From Methanobacterium_D sp040373355 (GTDB lineage Archaea > Methanobacteriota > Methanobacteria > Methanobacteriales > Methanobacteriaceae): 64,000 nucleotides of DNA. The stretch covers positions 2,032,001 to 2,096,000 of the forward strand of contig NZ_CP166866.1 of NCBI RefSeq assembly GCF_047495555.1, given 5' to 3'. Below, piece by piece: positions 34,381-43,230 of the stretch. The notes beneath the pieces were generated by a model, which worked only from the letters and a program-made list of their open reading frames with translations, did not search any database and was not told the origin of the DNA. Position 1 is the stretch's first letter; every line of letters starts with the position of its first letter. The position numbers were made by a program, and so were the translations under genes.

Positions 34381-35874
34381 TTATACGGCTTCTCTAAAGC
34401 CGCAGTACTCATGTCTTCCAGCACTACCCATTCCGCATGTTTTACATGTTCTTGCAGGAGATGCAGGTGCTCCAGGGTTCATTGCAATAATATTTGTCAT
34501 CATAGTTGCAGTTACTGGTTCGCTTGTAAGCAGACATGGATAATCAGCAAGACGCATAAGTGCTGAAAATCTAACTGAAATAGCACATCCAGGATAAGTA
34601 TAACGTTGTGGATTCATTAAAACCTCATTTTCATGTATTGGCTTTAAATCTACTAAAAATCCACCTACTTCTGGAATTATAACTCCATTACCTTTTCCCT
34701 GTATTCTGCGTGCTTTATCTACATGATTGTATCCTCTTGAAATCATGTCCACAAAATCACAGTTATGTAACTCTGCAGCACCGGATCTTGAAGGATAAAG
34801 AGGAACATAGTTATAGAACCTCTTGGAAAACAAGTCAGCGATCATTCGTGCATTAAAACCATCGAGTTCAAGAATATATTCAACAGCAGATGCGGTTGAA
34901 CCAGTTGCAAGTGATAGTGGCTCATACATATCTTTAAAATTATTCACTGCATTTCTAAGTGTTGATTCTAATACTCCTGTTGTAGCTTCAATTACAGCTA
35001 TTACAACATCGTCTTTACACATATTATATGTTGATTGTGATATGTGATGTGCGATGTCCCCAACACAATATGCTGGAACAGTTTCAATATTTCCATAGTG
35101 TACTCCTTCTTTCATTGCATTTTTAACGGTTCCTCGCATCCGTTCTTTATACTGTTCCATGTATTTTCTAACATCAAATGATTGGTGTCCCATTTGATCC
35201 ATTAATTCAGCTTGGGCTTTTATTGGAGTTGTATAAATCTTTTGGAACATTTCAATTTCCATTTTAACTGCATCTGCAGTTGTAGTTCCCTTTTCAATTT
35301 CATCAGCGAAAACTCCACCTACTCCATATGATGTGTTCATTCCCCAGCTTTTTGCAGCAAGAATAGCCTGTTTATGAAGGGTTGGAATGTCAACTGTCTG
35401 TAGTATCTGGTTAACTATGTTACTTGTACTTCCAGGAACTAATGCAAAGTCAACAACACATGTTGGGCCGTAAAATCCACCATATCTTCTTACTACTTCT
35501 CTTCCAATTAGAGCTTCAGAGTCTGCAATGGCATCAATAAATTTATCTGTACTATTTTTAAATTCTTCATCTTCTTCATAAAGTATTTCTAAAATAGCAG
35601 GTGTCTGGTAATGCTCTACAAATGGATCGTCTTCTGGTCTTACGGTATCTGTTAGACTTTTAAGAATTTCGTAATGTGCGTTTATTGAATCTATATGTAA
35701 TTTAAAAACTGCTTCGCTTTGCCCTTCAATTGCTTTCATTTGATTGGCAACATCTACGTATGCTTTTGTATGTTCTATTTTAAATTCTTGTCCCCTGTAT
35801 TTTTTTACAGTTTCTACATCTGCTTTTTGAGCTGCTATAGCTTCATTTACCATTTTTTCATATAGTTCTGACAT
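34381..35874 (-). CDS. conserved methanogen protein (DUF2193-like), 497 aa
   Basis: A large soluble protein conserved in methanogens, which I associate with DUF2193. It is mainly helical in the first half (NEAIAAQKADVETVKKYRGQ) with ordered motifs RYGGFYGPTCVVDFALVPGS and KSWGMNTSYGVGG. It ends in a cysteine cluster, RTCKTCGMGSAGRHEYC, that could bind a metal. No enzyme motif that I recognise. The adjacent zinc protein and aquaporin share its strand with gaps of 22 nt and 0 nt. Confidence 0.65.
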   Translation of the reverse strand: MSELYEKMVNEAIAAQKADVETVKKYRGQEFKIEHTKAYVDVANQMKAIEGQSEAVFKLHIDSINAHYEILKSLTDTVRPEDDPFVEHYQTPAILEILYEEDEEFKNSTDKFIDAIADSEALIGREVVRRYGGFYGPTCVVDFALVPGSTSNIVNQILQTVDIPTLHKQAILAAKSWGMNTSYGVGGVFADEIEKGTTTADAVKMEIEMFQKIYTTPIKAQAELMDQMGHQSFDVRKYMEQYKERMRGTVKNAMKEGVHYGNIETVPAYCVGDIAHHISQSTYNMCKDDVVIAVIEATTGVLESTLRNAVNNFKDMYEPLSLATGSTASAVEYILELDGFNARMIADLFSKRFYNYVPLYPSRSGAAELHNCDFVDMISRGYNHVDKARRIQGKGNGVIIPEVGGFLVDLKPIHENEVLMNPQRYTYPGCAISVRFSALMRLADYPCLLTSEPVTATMMTNIIAMNPGAPASPARTCKTCGMGSAGRHEYCGFREAV

Positions 35875-36530
35875 AATATCACTAATATTTATATTAATTT
35901 AATAATACAAATACTTGTTGTAATTAGGCCATAAATAAAAGGAAAAATCCAAATATATAATTTTTAATTAAAATAGTTAAAAATATAAAATCTCGCCCTT
36001 AGATCGTTCATTTAATGCTTATTACTAATATTAGCGGTTAATATTAACTGAATTATATTAGTAACCTATATAAGCAAGAATAATCATACCTAAAATTCTC
36101 TTTTCAAAACGTTTTAGAAACCCCCTTTTAAAATGTTTAAAATACCCCCTAAGGCAGTTTTTAGCTGCCTTTTAACTTTGTTGTACATCTAATGGCGAAG
36201 TTTACTTCGTCATTTATGATGTACTCTGAAGTTACCTAAAAAAACTAATTTTACTCCAAAATACAGATAAACAGACTCAAAAATTTATTTTGGCATATTT
36301 CAAGCATTCTAACAAGTCCTTATCAGTGGGCTGAGGGCTGGACGTGGTTAAAGTAAATATATTATGGCTTAAAAAACAATTACAGAGCTTAAATTACAAT
36401 TTATTTTTCATTTTTTTTCTCTTCTTTATTCTACTTTTTAATTATTTTAATTTATAATTACTAGTAGATTTTATTAATTTTTAAAAACAATATTATAATG
36501 TCTTTTATTTATGAAAAAGGGGGAAATTAT
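35875..36530. other. intergenic region with direct and inverted repeats
   Basis: About 650 nt without a gene. It contains two direct repeats with C-runs (36106-36152), a hairpin AAGGCAG...CTGCCTT (36152-36172), and a nested inverted repeat GTACATC...GATGTAC with inner CGAAG...CTTCG (36183-36226). The rest is AT-rich. Confidence 0.5.
36106..36226. repeat. cluster of palindromes and C-run repeats
   Basis: Two copies of TTTT(C/A)AAAA(C/T)GTTT(T)AxAAxACCCCC lie in tandem (about 36104-36127 and 36128-36151). They are followed by the perfect 7-bp hairpin AAGGCAG/CTGCCTT and a larger nested hairpin with GTACATC/GATGTAC arms. The AAAACGTTTT core resembles the word in the repeats at 6.3 and 16.8 kb. 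On the minus strand this block lies about 230-350 nt before the DUF2193-like gene. Confidence 0.5.
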
Positions 36531-36989
36531 ATGGTAAAACAACAATTCTCAATAAGTATTAATGCGCCAAAAGAAAAGGTTTGGCATACTATGCTTGACC
36601 TGGATACCTACAAAATCTGGACAGAGCCATTTTCGCCGGGTTCGTCCTATGAAGGAGACTGGACTGAAGGAAGTAAAATACTTTTTGTGTCACCGGATGA
36701 AAACGGTAAGATGTCTGGAATGCTGAGCTATATAAAAGAAAACAGACCTTACGAGTTTATTTCTATTGAAAACAAAGGCATAGTGAAAGAAGGAAAAGAA
36801 ATCACTACTGGTGAAGAGGCAGAAGAATATGCTGGATCACTTGAAAATTACACCTTTAAAGAAATGGACAGTAAAACTGAGGTAATAGTGGATTTATCTG
36901 GGCCTGGAGAAATAGACGAAGAATTAAAACAATATTTTCAAGATTCCTGGCAAAAAGCTCTGCAAAAGTTGAAACAACTTGCCGAATAG
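36531..36989 (+). CDS. SRPBCC-fold protein
   Basis: A 152-aa START/Bet v1-like protein: QFSISINAPKEKVWHTMLDLDTYKIWTEPF, then GDWTEGSKILFVSPDENGKMSGMLSYI and a C-terminal amphipathic helix QYFQDSWQKALQKLKQL. I start it at ATG 36531, behind AAAGGGGGAAAT; ATG 36498 would add eleven residues. The ligand is unknown. Related in fold, not closely in sequence, to the 26.9-kb protein. Confidence 0.82.
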   Translation: MVKQQFSISINAPKEKVWHTMLDLDTYKIWTEPFSPGSSYEGDWTEGSKILFVSPDENGKMSGMLSYIKENRPYEFISIENKGIVKEGKEITTGEEAEEYAGSLENYTFKEMDSKTEVIVDLSGPGEIDEELKQYFQDSWQKALQKLKQLAE

Positions 36990-37562
36990 CTTAGAATAAA
37001 TTATTTTAGCAGTTTAATAAAACTATTTTGTCTTCGCTTACCGCTTAGTTACAAAATGACCATCTCTCATCCAAACTTTAATAAAATACTAATCCAAATA
37101 GTGTATACTTCCAGGGCACTTTGCCGATACCTCAAAGAACTTTAACTATTTTTTCCACCTTAAACTTGAAATCCTACTTTGACCCATTAATCTTAGCAAA
37201 ATCATCCTTAAGCAATACTTTAACCACTTCATCGCGATCAAATGCTAATTATCAGCTGAAGGTACCATGTACTTTTCAATTTTATAACTCCTGTCCCTCA
37301 TTTTTTTCAATGATTTTGACTTCCTGAGGGCATTTTCTGACCATTGATTCTATAATATCCAATTACATCACCGCTACTCTTGTGGTTCTTATTTAATGGT
37401 TTTTGAGTAAGAGCACTTGAAAGGTAATTGATTAGTTGTTAATTTTAACATAAATTTTCAATTAAAAATAAAAAATTTAAAGAAATAAAAATATTGCATG
37501 AAAGGTTGCAGGTACTAAAATCACCATATTTACAATTATTAGCACCTATGCAATCTTCCACT
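36990..37562. other. intergenic region holding a decayed gene
   Basis: Apart from the stop-ridden frame on the minus strand (37078-37344), no gene is supported. A 68-codon plus-strand frame at 37121-37327 is its shadow. Confidence 0.5.
37078..37344 (-). pseudogene. decayed gene, one frame with six internal stops
   Basis: From ATG 37344 a single minus-strand frame of 88 codons gives coding-like pieces: MVRKCPQEVKIIEKNEGQEL, KVHGTFS, LAFDRDEVVKVLLKDDFAKI with NGSK, DFKFKVEKIVKVL and GIGKVPWKYTLFG. They are separated by TAA, TGA, TGA TAA, TAG and TGA. No frameshift is needed to join them, so the decay is by substitution only. I do not recognise the family. It lies upstream of, and converges toward, nothing obvious. 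Confidence 0.5.
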
Positions 37563-38090
37563 TTAATCAAAATTCTTATTATACAACTTAATTGAATGCT
37601 CTAATGCTCCAAATGCTTCATCTACACCTTCACATCCTAAAACGGCTGTTATTTTACCCTCTAGTGTTTTATATTCCTTGAAAAAGTGCATGATTTCATT
37701 TAAAGTGGCTTCTGGAATATCATCAACGTTTTTAATATGGTTATATCTTGGATCATTTACAGGAACGCTTAATATTTTATCATCACTATCAACTCCATCG
37801 ATCATTCTCATGATTCCAACAGGACGAGCTTCTATTATGCATCCGGGAAATGTTGGTTGATCCATTAAAACTATGATGTCCATTGGATCTCCATCATCCC
37901 ATAAAGTCTGTGGAATAATCCCGTATTCTGCAGGATAATGAAAAGGAGAATAAAGCACTCTATCCAGTGCAAATGCTTCCATATCCTTATCATATTCATA
38001 TTTGTTCCTTGATCCTTTAGGTATCTCTATAACAGCATATACTACTTCTGGAACTGATGGTCCAGGCTTTAAGTCTTTCCAAAGATTCAT
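37563..38090 (-). CDS. ppa: inorganic pyrophosphatase
   Basis: Family I pyrophosphatase, 175 aa: hydrolyses PPi to drive biosynthesis. Key residues appear in IEIPKGSRNKYEYDK, YSPFHYPAEYGIIPQTLWDDGDPMDIIVL (the DDGDPMD metal site) and SVPVNDPRYNHIKNVDDIP. It follows eno after 17 nt on the same strand, so both are probably under the riboswitch at 39.5 kb. Pyrophosphatase is inhibited by fluoride, which fits. Confidence 0.95.
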   Translation of the reverse strand: MNLWKDLKPGPSVPEVVYAVIEIPKGSRNKYEYDKDMEAFALDRVLYSPFHYPAEYGIIPQTLWDDGDPMDIIVLMDQPTFPGCIIEARPVGIMRMIDGVDSDDKILSVPVNDPRYNHIKNVDDIPEATLNEIMHFFKEYKTLEGKITAVLGCEGVDEAFGALEHSIKLYNKNFD

Positions 38091-38107
38091 GGTCTTACCC
38101 TCATTAA

Positions 38108-39355
38108 TTATTTGTTGATTTTAGCCATTTTCGGCATTGGAATTGATTTTTCTATACGAATTAACTCGTTAAGCTTAGCGATTCTTTCCCCACCTAAAGC
38201 TCCAGTTTTAATTAATGGACATGAAAAAGCAACAGCCAAATGAGCTATAGTTTCATCAGTAGTCTCACCAGACCTATGAGACACTACAGGCACATATCCA
38301 TTACCTTTTGCAAGAGTTACAGTTTCATAAGTATCTGTTAATGTACCAATTTGATTAGGTTTAATAATAATTGAATTTGCAGCACCCATGTTAATTCCTT
38401 CTTGAAGAATCTCAGCATTTGTAACGAAAATGTCATCCCCACATATAAGACACTTATTTCCAGCTTTTTTGGTTAGCTCTGCAAAAGCTTCGAAATCAGC
38501 TTCATGTAATGGATCCTCCATGAAAAACATCTTGTAAGTATCAATAATTCCCTCTATAAAGTCTATCTGTTCACAAGTATCTCTTTCAACTCCTTCCCTT
38601 TCGTAGATATATTTTCCTTTTGATTCATCCCATAAACTGCTTGAAGCTACATCCATAGAAGGCCTAACTTTAACACCAGTCTCATCACTTACTTCTTCAC
38701 AGGCTCTTGCTTGAATTTCAAGCGCATCTTCATTAGTAAGATTAGGTGCCCATCCACCTTCATCACCTTTTCCACCGGTAAAAGTACTGTCCTTTGCTTT
38801 AATTAATTCCCCAATCTTTTTGTGAATATTGGAATTAGCAAAAACTGCTTCAGTTATATTTTTAGCTCCAATAGGCACGACTAAAAATTCTTGTATGTCC
38901 GGAGCGTTTTTACCTGCATGTGCTCCGCCGTTTATCATGTTTCCAAGAGGATATGGAATTTCATTTTTCATTTTTCCTCCTAAAAAGCTGTATAAGGACA
39001 TATCATAAGATGCGGCAGCAGCTTTTGCAGCAGCCATTGAAACAGCAACAGTAATGTTACCTCCAACTGATGAAAGGTTTGAAGTTCCATCAATTTCCCT
39101 TAAAAGAGCATCTATAATACTAATGTCTTCGGCATAAACTCCTTTAAGTTCTTTTAAAATAGATTGTTCTATTTCACCTATTTTGTTAAATATTCCTTTT
39201 GGGAATGCTGTTACTTCACGGATACCTGTACTTGCGCCACTTGGAGCTGCTGCTCTTCCATAACTACTTTCAGTTAAAATTTCTACTTCTACTGTGGGGT
39301 TTCCTCTACTATCTAAAATCTTTTCTATGTTTATGTTTTCAATAATACTACTCAT
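38108..39355 (-). CDS. eno: enolase
   Basis: Interconverts 2-phosphoglycerate and phosphoenolpyruvate, 415 aa. Motifs: KILDSRGNPTVEVEI, SGASTGIREV, GGAHAGKNAPDIQEFLVVPIGA, GDEGGWAPN, the magnesium-binding FMEDPLHE and ICGDDIFVTN, catalytic lysine in IIKPNQIGTLT and SHRSGET. Its start codon overlaps the stop of a 48-codon ORF that follows the riboswitch (ATGA), implying translational coupling. Enolase is a classic fluoride target. Confidence 0.95.
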   Translation of the reverse strand: MSSIIENINIEKILDSRGNPTVEVEILTESSYGRAAAPSGASTGIREVTAFPKGIFNKIGEIEQSILKELKGVYAEDISIIDALLREIDGTSNLSSVGGNITVAVSMAAAKAAAASYDMSLYSFLGGKMKNEIPYPLGNMINGGAHAGKNAPDIQEFLVVPIGAKNITEAVFANSNIHKKIGELIKAKDSTFTGGKGDEGGWAPNLTNEDALEIQARACEEVSDETGVKVRPSMDVASSSLWDESKGKYIYEREGVERDTCEQIDFIEGIIDTYKMFFMEDPLHEADFEAFAELTKKAGNKCLICGDDIFVTNAEILQEGINMGAANSIIIKPNQIGTLTDTYETVTLAKGNGYVPVVSHRSGETTDETIAHLAVAFSCPLIKTGALGGERIAKLNELIRIEKSIPMPKMAKINK

Positions 39356-39498
39356 ATAATCACTTCTATTGATTTAAGTTTGTAAAAGGAGGATTTAGAG
39401 CGTATTAGACTTAAAATAGGATTTATATCTTTTAATTTTAAAGAAAATTGTTTAGAGATAATTATGTCCATAAATAATTCTATTTGATTTGAATACAT
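39352..39498 (-). CDS. 48-codon ORF between fluoride riboswitch and enolase
   Basis: From ATG 39498 the frame reads MYSNQIELFMDIIISKQFSL, continues through LKLKDINPILSLIRSKSSF and ends ...SIEVII with TGA at 39354-39352, overlapping the eno ATG. It has the best ribosome-binding site of the region (AAAGGAGGTCAGCA). The product is small, with a hydrophobic/cationic mix and no known family. The overlap and strong site suggest a coupling leader peptide that hands ribosomes to eno, or a genuine small fluoride-response protein. Confidence 0.6.
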   Translation of the reverse strand: MYSNQIELFMDIIISKQFSLKLKDINPILSLIRSKSSFYKLKSIEVII

Positions 39499-39522
39499 TG
39501 CTGACCTCCTTTAAATTATAAA

Positions 39523-39571
39523 GTAGGAGTCATCAGCTTAGAAAAAGCAGTTAAAGGTGAACTCCATCACC
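39523..39571 (-). promoter_or_regulatory. fluoride riboswitch (crcB motif)
   Basis: Read on the minus strand, 39571 to 39523 gives GGTGATGGAGTTCACC, TTTAACTGCTTTTTCTAA and GCTGATGACTCCTAC. This matches the crcB consensus: GG-n-GAUGG...CC hairpin, A-rich linker, a short GCN pairing, then GCUGAUG-n-C-n-CCUAC that closes the pseudoknot and long-range pairs. Downstream, GGAGGTCAGC (39500-39509) is complementary to GCTGA...CTCC of the aptamer. Without fluoride the aptamer end can mask the Shine-Dalgarno; with fluoride it is held in the pseudoknot. It controls an ORF, eno and ppa. Confidence 0.88.
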
Positions 39572-39595
39572 ATTCTATAATCATTCTATCTATCA

Positions 39596-39610
39596 TTAAA
39601 TAAATATTCT
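39596..39610 (-). promoter_or_regulatory. TATA box of the fluoride-riboswitch transcript
   Basis: On the minus strand GTAGAATATTTATTTAATG has a BRE-TATA look, 25-38 nt upstream of the first aptamer base, so the transcript would begin almost exactly at the riboswitch. Assignment by spacing and composition. Confidence 0.5.
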
Positions 39611-40046
39611 ACTTTTTTAAGTATGATAATTTTTCAAGTAATGGATTAAACGCGAAACTTGACTTAAAACAAACAACTCACTAACCAAAACAAAACAAAT
39701 TAACACCCAAGCAAGACCCTTTAAATTCCTGCCTAGCAGATCCTCGTATTATTATTCATTTACCTCACAGTTCTTAATTATGTTGTCCTGTGCAGTTTTT
39801 TGAAGAGGTCATTAATTTGAATTTTTAGTTTTGATGGGTCTTCTTCTTTGCTACCCTAAAATTAACATTTACTTCTTTAAATTAAATTATAATTTCTTAA
39901 AATACTTATATCTGGGAAAATTAATAATTTTAAATTAATTATTAGAGAGTACTAAATAGCAAAATACAATAGTAAAAAATAGCAAATAATAATCTATCAT
40001 ATTTATTTCTTATTATCAGTCATTCACAACAGGGGATAATTTATTT
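39611..40046. other. intergenic region with one possible remnant
   Basis: AT-rich with no gene. On the minus strand 39855-39778 reads GSKEEDPSKLKIQINDLFKK then LHRTT and stop, preceded by an in-frame TAG; this may be a fragment of a lost protein, but it is too short to name. Confidence 0.4.
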
Positions 40047-42830
40047 ATGCAAGATGCAGATAAGTTCAAGGAAATCTTTGACAAATCACCCATAGGAATA
40101 TTATTTTACGATAAAAATGGGAAACTAACTAATGCAAATGAATCCGCATTAGAAATAGCGGGTATTTTGCAACTAGAAGATGTTAAAGGAACTAATTTAT
40201 TTGATAATCCCTATGTTGAATCCCATAAAGAAGAACTTCTTGAAAATGGATTAATTAGATTTCAATCCCCATTAAATTTTGATAATATTAAAGAATTAGG
40301 ATTTTATACTCCTACAAAGTCAGGCACAGCTTTTATTGATTATACAATTTCTACTACTGATTCTGGATTTTTAGCTCAACTTCAAGATGTTACTGATAAA
40401 AAAGAAATTGAAGAAAAGTTTTATAAAGCTTTTAATAATAACCCTGCGGCCATGGCCATAACTGATACAAATAACATAACTATAGATGCTAATAAAAGTT
40501 ATTTAGAATTAACCGAATATTCTAGAGAAGAATTAATTGGTAAAAATCCATTAGAATTAAATATTGTAAGTAGTGAAGAAAGTAGGCCCTATGTGGAAGA
40601 ACTTGAAAAAAATGGAACTTTACCTGAATTAGAAATTGGGATAACTACTAAATCTGGCAAAAAAAGGACTGTAATGGGTAATGTTGAATTTATTGAAATT
40701 GAAGGTAAACGTGCAACTCTTTCATCCATTTATGATATTACTGAGCGTAAAAAAGCTGAAGAACAAGTTAAATCTGAAAGGAATCATTTAGAAACTATTT
40801 TAGAAACCAATCCTGCAGCTATAATTATTGTTGAACTTAATGGTAGAATCTCTTACATTAATAGACGTGCTAAGCAACTTTATGGTATTGATATTACCGA
40901 TTTGAATTTAGACGCTGCAGTAAGTAAAGTTAAGGCAAAAAGAATTGATGGTTCAGAGTATCTTCCGGGGGAGAGTCCTACTGGCCGAGCTCTTAAAGGC
41001 AAAGAAGTACACAATGAAGAAGTAATTATGGAGCAAGCTGATGGTACTGCTATTCCCATATCTGCCAGTACAGCACCCCTAATCAACTCAAAAGGAGAAA
41101 TAATTGCTGCTGTTGCTATTTTTGAAGATATTACAGAACGTAAGAAATCCGAAGTTAAAATTCAAGAATTATTAGAGGAAACACAACAATTTGCTGAGGA
41201 ACTGGAAGTTTCTAATAATGAATTGCGGTCTGCTGCTGAAGAACTCCAGAGGATTAATGAAGATCTTAGGGTTAGTAATGAGAAATTTGCTACAGCTTTT
41301 GCTAATAATCCTGCAGCTGTAGTAATGACACGTCTTGAAGATGGTATATATCTAGAAGTAAATGATACTTTTACAAAAATTCTCGGTTATAATCGTGAAG
41401 ATATAATAGGTAAATCCGCTAGAAAATTACCTGTTTGGCCTACAGCTGAAGCCTCACAACAATTTGTTGAAGAGCTAAATGAAAAAGGATTTATACGTGA
41501 CTGGGAGCGAGAATTTCGGAAAAAGTCTGGTGAGTTATTTACTGCACAACTTTCAGCACAGGTTTTAACTATAAATGGAGTGAAAGTGATCCTTTCTACA
41601 CTAATTGATATTACTGAGCGTAAAAAAGCAGAAGAAGAATTAAGAAAAGCAGGAGAATATCTTGAAGAACAAGTTGAAAAACGGACTAAAGAACTAAAAA
41701 AAGCTTATAAATCTATTAAAAAGAGTGAATATCAATTTAAGACTCTCGCTGAGAATTCACCAGATATTGTTACCCGTTATGATACTGATTTAAAAATTAT
41801 TTACATTAATCAGGGTTCACCATTAATAAATATATCAAAAGAATATTTTATAGGCAAAACTCCTTCTGAATTAGGAACGGATAAAGAAAATGTTAAATTA
41901 TGGACAGAAAACTTAACTAAAGCTTTAAAAACTGGTAAAAACCAAAAGATAGAGTATCAATTTCCCGGAATTAAAGGGATGAAAACATTTTCTTCAATAA
42001 TCACTCCCGAATTTAACGATGAAGGAAATATTGTAAGTTTGCTGGTTATAAGTCGTGATATTACCGAACGTAAAAAAGCAGAATGGCAATTAAAAGAAAC
42101 AGTAACCGAATTAGAACGTTCAAATGAAGAGCTACAAAGTTTTGCTTATATAACCAGCCATGATTTGCAAGAACCACTCAGAACCATGGCCAGTTATGCA
42201 CAACTCCTTAAAAGACGTTATAAAGGTCAATTAGGTGAGGATGCTGATGAGTTCATTGAATATATAGTTAGTGGTTCTAAGAGGATGAAACAGCAAATTC
42301 AGGGATTATTGGAATATTCTCGTGTGGGAACTCTTGATGGGAACTTTTATAAGTTTAAAGCTGAAAATGCATTAAAACACACATTATTAAATTTAAGCTC
42401 ATCAATAGACGATTATAATGCAAAAGTAACTTATGACCCACTACCAACTATTATGGGTGATGAAACTCAAATTATAAGAGTGTTTCAAAATCTAATTGGA
42501 AATGCGCTTAAATTCCGTAGGGCAGGTGTACAACCCCAAATCCATATTTCAGCAAGAAAAGAAGATAGTGAATACATTTTTATCGTGGCAGATAACGGTA
42601 TTGGAATAGAAGAACAATACACTGACCGTATTTTTGAAGTATTCAAAAGATTACATGCTATCGGAGAATATGAAGGTGCTGGAATAGGATTAGCTATTGT
42701 TAAAAGGATTATAAACAGTCACCGTGGTCGTGTCTGGGTTGAATCCGAATATGGGAGAGGATCTACTTTTTACTTTACTATTCCTATCAATGAAGAAGAA
42801 GAAGAAGAAGAAGAAGTAACTTCTAATTAA
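40047..42830 (+). CDS. multi-PAS sensor histidine kinase
   Basis: A soluble 927-aa kinase. Five PAS domains follow one another (about residues 5-120, 128-240, 250-370, 410-525 and 565-690), each ending in the DITERKKAE-type linker. A coiled coil separates the fourth and fifth. Then comes HisKA with the His in TSHDLQEPLRTMASY, and HATPase with FQNLIGNALKF, DNGIGI and GAGIGLAIVK. It ends in a poly-glutamate tail before VTSN. There is no transmembrane helix, so several cytoplasmic signals are integrated. Weak ribosome-binding site (GGGGATAATTT). The core is paralogous to the 31-kb kinase. Confidence 0.92.
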   Translation: MQDADKFKEIFDKSPIGILFYDKNGKLTNANESALEIAGILQLEDVKGTNLFDNPYVESHKEELLENGLIRFQSPLNFDNIKELGFYTPTKSGTAFIDYTISTTDSGFLAQLQDVTDKKEIEEKFYKAFNNNPAAMAITDTNNITIDANKSYLELTEYSREELIGKNPLELNIVSSEESRPYVEELEKNGTLPELEIGITTKSGKKRTVMGNVEFIEIEGKRATLSSIYDITERKKAEEQVKSERNHLETILETNPAAIIIVELNGRISYINRRAKQLYGIDITDLNLDAAVSKVKAKRIDGSEYLPGESPTGRALKGKEVHNEEVIMEQADGTAIPISASTAPLINSKGEIIAAVAIFEDITERKKSEVKIQELLEETQQFAEELEVSNNELRSAAEELQRINEDLRVSNEKFATAFANNPAAVVMTRLEDGIYLEVNDTFTKILGYNREDIIGKSARKLPVWPTAEASQQFVEELNEKGFIRDWEREFRKKSGELFTAQLSAQVLTINGVKVILSTLIDITERKKAEEELRKAGEYLEEQVEKRTKELKKAYKSIKKSEYQFKTLAENSPDIVTRYDTDLKIIYINQGSPLINISKEYFIGKTPSELGTDKENVKLWTENLTKALKTGKNQKIEYQFPGIKGMKTFSSIITPEFNDEGNIVSLLVISRDITERKKAEWQLKETVTELERSNEELQSFAYITSHDLQEPLRTMASYAQLLKRRYKGQLGEDADEFIEYIVSGSKRMKQQIQGLLEYSRVGTLDGNFYKFKAENALKHTLLNLSSSIDDYNAKVTYDPLPTIMGDETQIIRVFQNLIGNALKFRRAGVQPQIHISARKEDSEYIFIVADNGIGIEEQYTDRIFEVFKRLHAIGEYEGAGIGLAIVKRIINSHRGRVWVESEYGRGSTFYFTIPINEEEEEEEEVTSN

Positions 42831-42919
42831 TATTAGAATAATTATTTAATGTTTATTCATTCTTTTTTTGAGATTATATTTAGCTAAAACGATTTTAAAC
42901 TGTACTTAAATTTTATTAG

Positions 42920-42955
42920 TAAGTTATAAACTTATTAACTTAATCACTTAATAAA
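42920..42955. repeat. AAGTTAT repeat cluster, copy A
   Basis: TTTATTAGTAAGTTATAAAC followed by TTATTAACTTAATCACTTAATAA. Shares a 24-nt identical core with the next cluster at 43231-43254. Palindromic AAGTTATAAACTT-type words. Confidence 0.55.
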
Positions 42956-42987
42956 ATAAGAAATATTAGGACATCCTAAAATATATT

Positions 42988-43185
42988 TTATTTAAAAGAT
43001 ACTTTTAAAGCTAATTTACTAGTTACAACTGTTTTAGCTCTTAAAAGACTACTATCAGGATATTCACTATTTTTTATCGCATTTTCTATTTCTTTTAATA
43101 ATGATTCTAATTCTGTAGGTTTACACTTATATGCTGCATCTAAAAGGTTTCTAGAATTGCTGTCACTATTTTTCAATGTATTCAT
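42988..43185 (-). CDS. small hypothetical protein near parA
   Basis: A 65-aa protein (MNTLKNSDSNSRNLLDAAYK...) with a helical, charged middle and a basic tail (VVTSKLALKVSFK). GGAG lies immediately before ATG; a TTG nine bases on might be used instead. It lies in the parA strand and is bracketed by the repeat clusters, so it may belong to the partition locus. No family recognised. Confidence 0.5.
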   Translation of the reverse strand: MNTLKNSDSNSRNLLDAAYKCKPTELESLLKEIENAIKNSEYPDSSLLRAKTVVTSKLALKVSFK

Positions 43186-43230
43186 CTCCAGTTTATTGGC
43201 TAAAACTGTTCATTATATTATTTATCCAAT

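Noticed and set aside
37121..37327. A 68-codon plus-strand frame rich in Ser/Thr/Leu.
   Set aside because: It is the antisense shadow of the decayed minus-strand gene.
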